Shown here: positions 1 through 9,981 of the stretch, piece after piece
How the letters are laid out: every line of letters starts with the position of its first letter
How positions within the stretch are numbered: position 1 is the first letter of the stretch
Source of the DNA: Moniliophthora roreri
Lineage: Eukaryota > Basidiomycota > Agaricomycetes > Agaricales > Marasmiaceae
Direction of reading: 5' to 3'
DNA length: 64,000 nucleotides
Assembly (NCBI GenBank): GCA_001466705.2
Contig: LATX02000222.1
Location: 124,001 to 188,000, forward strand
Position numbers and translations under genes: made by a program
Notes under the pieces: generated by a model
The model's database searches: none
Told to the model about the DNA's origin: nothing
What the model saw: the letters and a program-made list of their open reading frames with translations, nothing else

Positions 1-1659
1 TCTCCAAATTACTGACAATGATTCGTGGATGTGTCCCACTTTTTGGATATTACCCCAGTCAAAGAATGGTTCCATGCGAAGCCCTGCCTTTTTAGCTTCT
101 CTGACCATCCATCGTAAGGAGGGTCCATTGATGTCGAGTCCCGTATTCTCGGTATTGCCACCGCCACTAAAATCGATTAGTCTCAGCTGTAAAAGCACGT
201 ATCCTGCACTCACATATCTGAGTGGGTGCCGGCAAACCATACTTCCTTGGTGTGAGGCATTTCACCTTGGCAATCCTTAGGGCATGGTGCTGTACCTCCA
301 CGTGCAAATTCAGGTAAAAATTTGACACGTCGTTCATCCAACGCAAGGGCATGGCGGAAGTAGCAGACATGCTTCATCCCCGACGTCGTCAAAGGTAGAT
401 CCTTCTTGGACCTGGCCAGCCCAACCGAGGAAACAGTGTCCCTGTGCAGCGCAAAGTCAATATCACACCAAGTTCTTGTATCTATTCCGGGCGTACCATG
501 CACCAATGAAATGAACTTTGACATCTTTCACGGAGAACGTCCTCTTAAAGCAAGATGCCATATCATTTTCAAGTTGCTGATTATCCTGATCTAATAAATG
601 CCCAGTGCAAGGTTCAACAGATGTCTGTGCCCTGATAGCATCCTGTTTGTCCAGATAATGAGATGGCACAATTTGGGTTGGTGTGATTGTATTGTCAGAC
701 GAAGCACAATACAACTCGTATGCACTGAGTAACTAGTCAATACTGCACAACAAATATGCAATCGAGTGGTGACCCACAAAGGTATTTGATCTTCGTTCCC
801 TCTATGGATCAATCCGACCTTGCGACTGGGATTGAGTTTGCTGCGGCCACACAAACAACTAGAGATAGCACCTTTTCTATCATGGCCGACAAAGCGCGTA
901 CTTGGTAGGCACCTCGCGAAAACCCTGAAAAAAGTGTGTCAGCAGCAGCGATCGGAGAAGAATAATCCCTCCGTACCAAAAAGGAAGATGCGATCTCCGT
1001 GCTCATACCTTTCGCTCAGCCACCGATAAGCACTAAGGAGAATCCTCTCGAATCGCCTGAAAAATACAATGTCAGTGAATCGTGCGAGCTGAGGCGCTGA
1101 AGCGGCGGGGCAAGAATCACCATGCGAACGCAAGGTCAAGCTTATGCAATATCACCTGCTTATAATGGCTGAGGGACTTCCGGGATGGGTTTGCATATGT
1201 ACCAATGCCACTGTTGTAAAACGTGAGCTGGCGTTCATCCTGGAGCAGTCTGCTGTAGAGTTCCACAACATTTGTGTTCTACAGCTTTGGCTCAGCCAGT
1301 CTGATTATGGAGACATTGGTGTTACTTACCTTCCGGCTGAACCGATTGGAAGTCCCATCTATGCAAACTACCAGATTCCTGCCTTTGCTGTGAGAGTGGC
1401 ATTGGGTAGGAACCTCCTCGGTATCCTGGAGCTCTTCACTTGGGGTAGCTACACCGGCAGAATTGGGCTGGTGCACCGAGCGATGACGCGTAGAAAGGGT
1501 TACTGGGTGAGGAATATATTGACTTTGGTGAGATCCTAGTCTATGGCTAGGTCGGTGTATAGTTTCCACACCGGGAGAATCCATCTGGCGACCAGCCTGG
1601 TAGCTCTGCGTCGAGCTTGACGTCGCAGATTCTGTATCGAAGGAACGTGACTGGTGCAT
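1..1659 (-). CDS. DUF2235 (Tle1-like) alpha/beta hydrolase, copy A, 3' end beyond window
   Basis: Minus-strand gene whose 3' part leaves the window on the left. The first coding exon (about 1330-1659) ends in RNLVVCIDGTSNRF, the N-terminal signature of the DUF2235 family, related to bacterial Tle1 phospholipase effectors. A 51-nt intron (1279-1329) is followed by NTNVVELYSRL and FYNSGIGTY. Further exons give YRWLSERYEHGDRIFLFG and the nucleophile elbow GFSRGAYQVRALS (near 870-1000), then DTVSSVGL, HALALDERR and VWFAGTHSDM (near 210-440). It parallels copy B at 4977-8687 in exon order, and I saw no frame break in the visible part. The start is the Met at 1659 (MHQSRS); one further upstream at 1734 is possible. 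The family fold and serine nucleophile are established knowledge; the substrate in fungi is unknown. Whether it also carries C-terminal WD40 repeats cannot be seen. Confidence 0.75.
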
Positions 1660-2282
1660 GTGCCCCAGGCTAATACTTTGAAGAGCGTAGAGGGGTTTCC
1701 AGGCGTAATACCGGACGAGAGCGAACAAGTTCAAACAAGGAATATATGTATATGCAGGTCAATGCTTGCATTATATGAGACTGTAGACAAAGCGAGAATG
1801 CCGTCAAATCAAGAGTTTGGTTGGTGTATCATTCCGCCATACGGTTCATTGACAGATGTCGCTAGTTTTTAATCGGAGGCGCTTGGCATCGATGAACAGG
1901 TATTCCGAGTCAAAGTCAGTACAGAGGTTTTTTCCCCTGAATCTGGGAGGATACAGGCTGAATTCCGGATGTTGGCCGAGCCCCGCTTGAAGTGCTGAAT
2001 GATCTATATTCTCTGATCTGTATCAAAAAGAATGGTCTTCTGAACGAAAGCGCCGCTTTCAATTGTAAAGAGCTTTCTCACAAATGTGCTGCCTTATGGG
2101 TGCGAACGCTTTCACCGATGGGGAAGTAGGTGCGGGCGCAGAAATGCTGTAGGTCTTGACAGCACGCATATTTGAAGAATTTACTTGGACATGAATCCTT
2201 TATAATTTAGTCTCAGCGCTAGCGCCGTGTCGTGTCAGTATGTGGTAAATATCAAAGCATCACTTCACACACCTGAGAGCTA
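1660..2282. other. Spacer between DUF2235 copy A and the ERV1 remnant
   Basis: No open frame of protein-like composition was found on either strand. A short stretch near 2215-2240 (gctagcgccgtgtcgtgtc) resembles 9165-9180 upstream of the intact ERV1 stop, so at least the right part belongs to the duplicated block. Confidence 0.5.
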
Positions 2283-2577
2283 GCCACAACTCCAGTGGGC
2301 AGACTCATCCTTCCGGTTCTCATCTAATTTACCCAAACTGCTATTAGATACATTAGATACCTCCGTCAGCTTCATACTCAGGTCATTATGCCTCCCGCAC
2401 ATCCTCAGGATTGCTGACATCAAGCGGATCTTTTTTCTGACTCATGCCAAAATTATCTGCGCAGATGTAACCATGAATAAAGGCGTAAAGTCGAAGTAAC
2501 TCCTGTGACGTGATACGCAGCGAATGTTGGACGGCCAAGCTATTTGACTGCGAAAGTACGGTATTGATCATGGTCAC
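2283..2577 (-). pseudogene. ERV1 3' fragment, decayed duplicate
   Basis: The minus-strand translation contains ICADNFGMSQKKDPLDVS, which aligns with VCADDFGEDLKRNPPDVS of the intact ERV1 at 9234-9812. The first Cys of the catalytic CxxC pair is lost (HGYICAD against YPCHVCAD). The flanking DNA also matches: 2300-2400 against 9215-9345, including the shared 'caatttacccaa' and 'cattatg' blocks. The FAD-binding N-terminal half and the C-terminal CERHNEVN region are absent or unreadable. It is therefore a non-functional remnant of a tandem duplication, not a second sulfhydryl oxidase. Confidence 0.75.
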
Positions 2578-2679
2578 TGTAGTTGGTTCTTTTGGTAGAA
2601 GAGTGTGAGGGACGAATCATAGCGCCCAACCTATCGCGTACTTCCATCAAAATAATGTAACCACCGAAGGAAAAGCAGA

Positions 2680-2815
2680 GAACTTACGTTCAGCGTTTTG
2701 CAAGGACCCGAAAAAGACCCAAACACATCCAAAATCTCAAGCAGTCCCATGACTCTCCGAGATGCTATCATCCTTCACCAACTCGTCACTGTTGGGGGCA
2801 TCTAGAAATTTTGGG
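2680..2815 (-). pseudogene. LAA1/HEATR5 internal fragment, first remnant
   Basis: The minus-strand translation contains VKDDSISESHGTA, which matches VKDGSISESHATA encoded near 10370-10430 of the intact LAA1. The DNA from 'cttacgttcagcg' (2692) through 'catgactctccgaga' matches 10312-10400. The fragment sits between the ERV1 3' remnant and the ERV1 promoter-like remnant, so it is out of order compared with the intact block. Its reading frame ends quickly. Confidence 0.65.
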
Positions 2816-3289
2816 GACGGGCGCTTAGCAGCGAGAGGCAGGTGGGTGATTGGATCGGCATCGCGTACTCTCTGTCCGCGTCCCTCGCCCTGATTCATAT
2901 CGGCGGTCGTCTTGTTCTCAAAAGATTCTTTCTGCTTCCGATCTTGCGGTCGACAATTCATCTTCGGACTTGATCAAAGCGACAGTCTGCATGGAATCCA
3001 TGGACTGAACTTTATACAAGCGCCTAGGGAAGGGGCGTCAACTGCGCCCACTACGGCGCCCAGTCTTCAAGGATGCACTCTTCTACCGGTCCCGCGTTGT
3101 CAATGTTCCATTTGGAGTATCGGTATGAGCGCAGAATTATCTGCCTCCAGGAGTAGGAGTCGAGGAGCGACGCGGCTGCGCTACTTGCCGATCGGCTGTA
3201 TAATTCCTCTACTCATGTGTTAGAAACATATGCTTTTATATATCAATATCATGCACGTACATTGACAGTAATCATTCTATACACTCAAT
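2816..3289. other. Spacer with a remnant of the ERV1-LAA1 intergenic region
   Basis: The right part (about 3165-3240; 'gacgcggctgcgctacttgccg', 'ctactcatgtgttagaaacat') resembles 9838-9925, the upstream side of intact ERV1. The rest (2816-3160) matches nothing else I could see in the window and has no convincing gene. Confidence 0.45.
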
Positions 3290-4060
3290 TTCCAGAAACA
3301 GGATAATTGGCAGCTTCACTGCTTTCTGATTCTGTACTTGTGCTCCCGAGTCCCACGCCGGCACTACTCGTGCCAACGGTCTTTCTAATCGACACCTCTA
3401 GCAGCTCTCTCGTATCCGGTTCTAGCTTGTGTAACGTAATTAAAGACGAGCGATGCAGTCGTGAAAGCTGCTTCATACCTATTCGAATCGTAGCCACTAG
3501 CAATGGCGTTGCATCAGAAGAGGACAGTAAGAGACTAGTGATACTGAATAGTCGGGTTCCTACAACCGTAGCAGTAAGCATTCGACGTCCTGAGAACATC
3601 AGAAAGCAGGTGAATGAAACTTACATTCAGTATCATGCAAGGACATGAAATAACTTGGATGAGTATTCAAACACAATGCACCACGATGAGCGAGACGTTG
3701 TTGGCTTCGAACAACTTTGGCAAGATTAAGAAACATGTATATGGTTTAGGAGACATTGGTTTTGGGAGGTGGTGGAATAGGTGTTAGGATGAGAACAGCG
3801 GTGAAGAGGATGTTTTTGATCTTCTTGATGCAGACGAGTCCCTGACGGCCTCTGCGTAAGGTATATTCTCAGCATTTTGTTATGAGATAGACGAAGAGGA
3901 CATACCCCGGATGGCTGGCATTCCTCATGACGCCCAAGAGTCATTACGTCTCAGTTATTGAAAGATGCAAATGCAAAGTACGTCGGTCCATCGAGATCGA
4001 ATTCGGGGTATTCGCCTTTTGGTACTCTTTTTAGCGTTTAGTCGGCTTGACATACCACTG
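3290..4060 (-). pseudogene. LAA1/HEATR5 3'-end fragment, second remnant
   Basis: The minus-strand frame 3285-3599 has LLLSSSDATPLLVATI and KLEPDTRELLEVSIRKTVG, which match LLLSSSDATPSPVATI and KLEPDTKELLEVSIRKAVG at the C-terminus of the intact LAA1 (9982-10284). Similarity continues through an intron-like gap at 3620, through 3740-3900 ('ggtggaataggtgttagg' against 'ggtggaatagcggtgagg' at 10616), and to about 4060 (matching 10930). Several frame breaks separate the pieces. The left end lacks the usual C-terminal residues. It cannot encode the large HEAT solenoid on its own, so I call it a pseudogene fragment. Confidence 0.75.
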
Positions 4061-4189
4061 TGGAGAGGTGTGCGGTGCATCCTCAAGCACACTCGGCAAT
4101 GATAATACTTTCCAGGATACCGAAGCGAAACACAGTTAGCTCTGAAAAGCATTGAGGTCGTGGCAACTCACTTTGACTACGAGCAAACA

Positions 4190-4620
4190 TCACTGGCTCT
4201 CCAACGATTGCGCATTTGAAACGCCTCGCGACGCTCTCCTCATTCATACCCGACAAGCTCAGTAACACATATGCCCCCCCTACCCTCCCTACCATCTCCT
4301 TCCGCAACTGCTTCAAATGCACCTTGGCCGGCTGTGAAGGAAATCGTCAAATAGTACCTTGTCCGTACCCACAAGACCTACTCTACCAGTTTCATGAACG
4401 TCATCTCCATCGAAAAAACCTAGCGAGTTTTCCATCTGCTGTACGTGATCGCAGTTGAGGAAGCTTCTCAAGGTGAAGAGGGTGGAGAAGGCCGCACTTG
4501 GAGCGAGCGAGCGGTATCCTGCATATCCTCATCCACGACGGAAAGACCATCCGGTACCCAAAACAATTACAGGTCAATGTTACTGTCATACTGGGGACTT
4601 GGATATTGTCCATGTGAAGG
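4190..4620 (-). pseudogene. Decayed coding remnant of unknown family
   Basis: Protein-like minus-strand segments occur in successive different frames: a stretch with LRSFLNCDHVQQMENS and GFFDGDDVHETGRVGLVG (about 4360-4470), then HLKQLRKEMVGRVGGAYV and SGMNEESVARRFKCAIVGEP (about 4190-4320). No single frame and no obvious GT-AG introns join them cleanly. The segment lies just beyond the point where LAA1 similarity stops (about 4060), so it may mark the junction of the duplication. I do not recognise the family. A spliced but intact gene is possible. Confidence 0.3.
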
Positions 4621-4976
4621 ATTCATTGGATAGAACATTTGTTACTTGGTGTGTGTGTCGCTGCTGTTCCTCCCTTAGTATGTCCAACATTCTCGTCATT
4701 CGCAAGGACACAAAACCTTGGCTATCAGCTTTCACTTCTCAAAGGAAAGGATACCAAGCTCACGGCTGTAGAACGACACTAGGAGAAAGAGGGCTGAAAA
4801 GGCCAGCAAGCTCAACGTATCTACTCTACCTTCATGTCGTATGGCCACTCTTTCTCTACAACATTTATTTATCATGCACACGCAGAAAGCAATGTTATCC
4901 GAGTGTAATTAGGTGTACACGGAGAGTGCGAACTCGGTAGAATTGGGTGATGGCTGGCCTACTGTCTTGAGGTCAT
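4621..4976. other. Spacer downstream of DUF2235-WD40
   Basis: No gene recognised. It lies just downstream of the stop codon of the minus-strand DUF2235-WD40 gene and should include its 3' UTR. Confidence 0.4.
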
Positions 4977-7900
4977 CTACCTCCGTCTTGCCTCCGTCCA
5001 TCCCTTCGACCCCGCCTGGAAAAGTATATCAATGGGTGCTCCAGGTAACATTCCCTCTGGACTGCAAAAGGGTGTTTCAACCCCTTCTTCTCCGAGCAAC
5101 CTGACAATGAAGTCTCCGCCAGCCCCTGTCACGTCCAAAAATGCGATTCCATCTTCTCGACCCAGAATTAGGAGAAATGGGTATTTGGGAGAGAAAGTTA
5201 CACATGAAATTGGCGAAGGGGAAAATATTTTCATTATAACACCTTCCGTTCCCGGGCCGGTGCACACTGTAAGATGATGGGATCCAAAATAGACGATGAA
5301 TCCTCCGTCTCTGGAAACTGCAAGACCGGCGATGTGGTGGCTTCTGGGATTTTTGGCGGTTCTGATACGAATCTTGTCCCATTCTCGGCTGAAGCGCAAT
5401 AAGCGAATGTCGTGTGACAGAGTCCCTGCGATCAGTGTCGGTGTCCGGACATCCCCACCCAAAAACCTGATACAAGTGATCGATATTTCCAAGGTGTCTT
5501 GAAGGAACTGGTGGAGGCCTGTTCCAGATTCGGTATCAAATATAAATAAGCTCCCGTCTTCCGAAGCTATTACAATCCTTGAATCATCCGGAGAGAAAAT
5601 TGCGTCCCGGATACCCCCTCTGCCAGGGTTGTACTGTCGGATGGTTTTTTGGACCTCTGGAGTGCAACGGTGTAAATGGGCGTTGCCGTCGCGCGAAGCT
5701 GATAGAGCATGGCCCTTCGAATCAAAGGCTACAGCGCTCACAGCTTTCCGGTAAAAATTAGACATCACTGTATTCACACCGATTTCTAGCCAATGAATGA
5801 CGACGTCGGTACCGGCGGATCCTGATATCAAACTTTTACCATCGTATGAGAAGGCGATACAAGTAACTCGACTCCTGTGACCGCTCATCGGGCCAAACTG
5901 TTCCAGTGTTTTCAAGTTGTGAACCATGACTTGTCTGACACATCCCCATGCAATATACCGACCGTCGGGAGACACCGCGACACAATCGACAGGAGAAGGT
6001 TGTGACCACGTCCCAAGTACAGCTAAGAGGATGTCCAGGTTAGTATAGGACCAAAGGCCATGACGGAGATAAGACGTACGGGAACATTGTCGCGACAGGA
6101 AATCTTTAGCGACCTCAACAGTTTCGGAACGGCCAAGTAAAGTCTGCATTATGGGAGGCATCTCTCGAAGACTGTACGCTTCCATTCGAAGTCTCTGCCG
6201 ACGGGCCTCATCCCAAATAGCATTGATCACTGACATGGTTGCCCTAGTTCGGACCAGGTTTGGATCCTCCTTCATGATAACGTCTGTAGGCCGGAATAAA
6301 CTTTGAAAATGATCCCCATAAGCTAAATCCTCTATAGATTGCCTTTTGTGAATCGATGTTCCAATAACTATGGGACTACATACCGACATCTTCAACGTTA
6401 TGAAGCACAGTTTCAATCCTTTTGAGAATGATTCCCTGTTTCCTCTCCTTGCCTGTACGGCATAACTCATTCACAATGGAGGATAGCCGAAAAGCAACCT
6501 GGTCTACGGAGTCTGGCTCTATTTGCGCTGTGTTATCCTGGTCTTGCCAGCGCTGTGGCAGCCTATTCCTGTATTGAGGATCCGTCGCCCAATAAACAGA
6601 CTGATGGATTAATTGCCCGTCAACGATGTGTCGACGAGCTCCAAGATGTGGCCTATATTAAAATGTCGAACCAGGAAACCTCCGAAACGCTTTTGTTATA
6701 CACATACCGGCGAGTCACATGGTCTGGACGACCATACGATAACCTCTTGAGGGGCATGTATTCGAGTGGTCTCCAAGATACCGATAATGACTCGTGGATA
6801 TTTCCAGCTTTTTGGATGCTGTTCCAGTCGAAAAATGGTTTGATTTGGAGCCCTGCCTTTTTAGCTTCTCGGACCATCCACCGTAGGGAAGGTCCGTTGG
6901 TATTAAGTTCCACATTCTCAGTGTTGCCTCCGCCACTGAAATTGACTTAATTTCAGCTATAGAGGCACACATACTTTACTCACATATCTGAATGGGTGCC
7001 AGCAAACCACACTTCCTTGGTGTGAGGTTGCTCGCCTTGGCACTCCTCAGACCGTGGTCCCAACCCTCCACGAGCGAATTCAGGTAAAAACTTTACACGC
7101 CGTTCGTCAAGCGCGAGAGCATGGCGGAAGAAGCAGACGTGCTTCATTCCAGACGTCGTCAGAGGTAGATTCTTATCGGACCTGACAAGCCCAATAGAGG
7201 AAACAGTGTCCCTATACAAGGTCAGTATGTATCACATCTACTTAAACGTACTCCGGACATACCAGGCACCAACGAAGTGAACCCTGACATTTTCCACGGA
7301 AAATGTCTTCTTAAAGCTAGATGCCTGGTCATCTTGGGCTCGATCCGGGCGGCGGCGGGAGAATTCCCTAGCTACTTGCACTTCACCACCTTGCACACCC
7401 GGGAAACGGGGACTTGCAGCTGGTATTTGTTCGTCTGCATCAGACGAAGCACGATACAACTCATATGCGCTGGATAAATAGTCAAAATCAGGATGAACAC
7501 GCAAACGAGTGATTACTCGCAAAGATATTTGATCTTCATTCCCTCTTTGAATTAACCCGACCTTTTTTGCGCTGAGTTTGCTAAACTAAACAAATGGATG
7601 GGGTGGCACCTTTTCTATCATGGCTGACAAAGCGCGTACTTGGTAGGCACCCCGCGAAAAGCCTGCAGAAGGATGTTCAGTCGCAGCGTCTGCAAAAAGG
7701 GACGTCCTCCTTACCAAAAAGAAAAATACGATCACCAGGTTTATATCTTTCACTCAGCCATCGGTAAGCACTAAGGAGAATTCTCTCAAATCGCCTGCAA
7801 CCCAAAATATCAGTGAGACGTGCAGTCCTGAGATGGGGGATGTGAATCACCATGCGAATGCAAGATCAAACTTGTGACCAATGACCTGTTTGTAGTAACT

Positions 7901-8687
7901 GAGTGATTTCCAGGACGGTCTTGCATATGTACCGATGCCACTATTGTAGAATGTAAGCTGGTGGCTGCTCTTGGGTATTCGACCGTAGAGCTCGACAATG
8001 TTTGTATTCTACAATTCTTCACCGGTCAGATTCCCTTAGTAACACAAAAGATGATGTTACCTTCTTGCCAAACTGATTGGAAGTCCCGTCAATGCAAACC
8101 ACAAGATTTCTGCCCTCACCATGAGGGCAGCAATGACTACCGGTGATGGGAAGCTCCTTGTCAGTTTGAGTCCAGCCTTCATAATCGCCGTTTGTATCGG
8201 AGGTTGGGTGTGCGCGATGTTGAGGATCACCAAGGAGATTGGGCTGGTCCACAGAGGAACGGTTAGAACGAGCTGCTGCTGAGTTTTGGTGGGAGTCCGA
8301 ATCTTGATCGCCACGGCGAGATGGAGTAGATGCTTCGGGTTCTGAGTGCGAGTGAGCTTGGGCAGGGGTGGCTTCTGGTACTGAGTGAGGGCGAGGCAGA
8401 GGAGGGGTAGCTTGGGGTACTGAGTGCGGTCGAGCACTACCAGAGCTTTGTGGCCTTTCGGTACTGGGATCTAAGCGTAGTAATGGGGGAGAGGGGACCG
8501 AGGGCGTAGTCCGAAAACTTTCTGTTGAAACCCATACTCTGCTGTGCGCTGTGCTGTTTTGTGGTGAGCTGAATGTTGAACTCTCAACGAAGCCGTGTGA
8601 CAAGTTTTGTCCAGTGATTCGCACAGAGATTTGTGCGGACGTTCGTGTGGGAGCTCCTGAGCTTTCCGTCGACGTTCGTACTTCCAT
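4977..8687 (-). CDS. DUF2235 (Tle1-like) hydrolase fused to WD40 repeats, copy B
   Basis: Multi-exon minus-strand gene. A Ser/Pro-rich N-terminal exon (start chosen at Met 8687, MEVRTSTESS) ends in RNLVVCIDGTSNQFGKK. Later exons give YRWLSERYKPGDRIFLFG and GFSRGAYQVRALS (near 7630-7790, nucleophile serine), SSFKKTFSVENVRVHFVGAW (7260-7330), DTVSSIGLV, HALALDERRVKF and VWFAGTHSDM (6980-7210), and SLRWMVREAKKAGLQ (6850-6890). The last large stretch (4977-6470) carries a linker and then WD40 blades, for example VDCVAVSPDGRYIAWG, VTCIAFSYDGKSLISGSAG and ISCVTFSPKYPFLLILG. A 57-nt GT-AG intron (6023-6079, with CTAAC) lies in frame within it. The hydrolase domain resembles lipolytic Tle1 effectors; the WD40 half would be a protein-binding platform. 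Substrate and role are unknown. Confidence 0.82.
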
Positions 8688-9233
8688 GGATGTAAAGGTG
8701 GTACAGCCGAGGGCGTTGAACCAGAGGGCAAGCGGGAATGGCACCTTATGAGAACGGTGCGTGTAAGTTGCGTGGAAGGTGAATGCCACAAGAAGCATGA
8801 CACGAGGATGCCACTAGATTTTGACAGGGCCTCATTCTTGAAGCAATGTGCTTTTCACACATACTAGTGGGAGGTAAGGCCATCGCTCCGACATCGGTGC
8901 ACAGGTATATGAAGTGAAGACAGATCAATGACGGATTTTAATTCTTGAAGGTGACGGGATACCAATTGGAAATTATTTGTGCTGCTTTGGCAAGGAGGAG
9001 GAATTAATTCAAGAGACCTTAATTACAATCTACCGTTGAATGTTTCAGGTGATGAAACGAGCAAAGATGCTTGTGTGTATGTGCTGATGGTGGAGCACGA
9101 AGATGCGAGCGGAAGAGAATTGAGTAGTGTGGATTTTAATGGTATTGACCTCTATAGTTAAAAGCTAGCGCGGTGTCAGTATCATTCGAGTCGAAAACCA
9201 CTGTTCTGAACGCCCACCACAATCCAAGTAGAC
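8688..9233. other. Spacer between DUF2235-WD40 and ERV1
   Basis: Upstream region of the DUF2235-WD40 gene and downstream region of ERV1. Only short unsupported frames are present. 9165-9233 is shared with the decayed copy near 2215-2290. Confidence 0.4.
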
Positions 9234-9812
9234 CTAATCACAGCTCCCATCTGCCGGTCCATCCTTCCACCTCTCGTCCAATTTACCCAAGCTACAATCA
9301 AATACCTCCTTCCCTAATTTCCTATTCACTTCATTATGTCTCTCACATAACCACCGACTCAAACCCTCACGCCCACTGACGTCCGGCGGATTCCTCTTCA
9401 GGTCCTCACCAAAATCATCAGCACAAACGTGGCACGGATAGAAAAGAGGTAAAGCGCGAATAAGAGAAATCATGTTGGCGCGTTGAGTCGGTGTGGGTTT
9501 GGTAGGGTAGTATGCGGCAGTTGAATGCAGGAAGGTCCATGTTGCACGTCCGAGTTCTTCAACGTCAGGAGGACAGTAGGCTGGGGGCCGAGTTATTTCT
9601 TGTTTCTGAGTCGATGTCCGGGCAGTGGGTGTAGCATTCCCGGTCGCAAGAGAAGAGAATAATGCAACTGTATTCGCGTCGTTACTGTCCCTGGTACCCG
9701 TTTGCTGTTTTGTCCAATGTCGGAAAGCAGTACATGGTCTGCATGGTTTCCCGTCTGGTCCCAGAATGATCCCCGGGGACTTTTTCTCTGCTTGCGGCTT
9801 GTCGGAGGACAT
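9234..9812 (-). CDS. ERV1: FAD-linked sulfhydryl oxidase ERV1 (mitochondrial intermembrane space)
   Basis: Intronless, 192 aa from Met 9812 (MSSDKPQAEKK). All Erv1/ALR signatures are present: the shuttle motif GKPCRPC near residues 20-26, the FAD-binding helix GRATWTFLHSTAAYYP, the redox centre YPCHVCADDF, and CERHNEVNRKLGK followed by FDC near the end. The start was chosen because the resulting N-terminus parallels yeast Erv1, which has no presequence. The family reoxidises Mia40 in disulfide relay import and also supports Fe-S protein maturation. An in-frame upstream Met at 9905 would add 31 residues. The gene lies 169 bp downstream of the LAA1 stop on the same strand. A decayed copy is at 2283-2577. 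Confidence 0.93.
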   Translation of the reverse strand: MSSDKPQAEKKSPGIILGPDGKPCRPCTAFRHWTKQQTGTRDSNDANTVALFSSLATGNATPTARTSTQKQEITRPPAYCPPDVEELGRATWTFLHSTAAYYPTKPTPTQRANMISLIRALPLFYPCHVCADDFGEDLKRNPPDVSGREGLSRWLCERHNEVNRKLGKEVFDCSLGKLDERWKDGPADGSCD

Positions 9813-9981
9813 AGTAGCAAAGTGCGAAGAAGACTTGGGGACGCGGCGACTGCTTACCGATCTGCTTACTGTTCTCAGAGTCGAAATATTTACTCTACTT
9901 CTCATGTGTCAGGAACATGCTTTCCTGCATCGGTATCATACATTTACAGTGACCCTTCCCTAAATTCGGCGTCTAATACTC

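Noticed and set aside
1144..1539. 131-codon plus-strand frame
   Set aside because: Antisense to DUF2235 copy A exons and without domain or splice support.
8551..8751. Plus-strand frame at the DUF2235-WD40 5' end
   Set aside because: Antisense shadow of the Ser/Pro-rich first exon.
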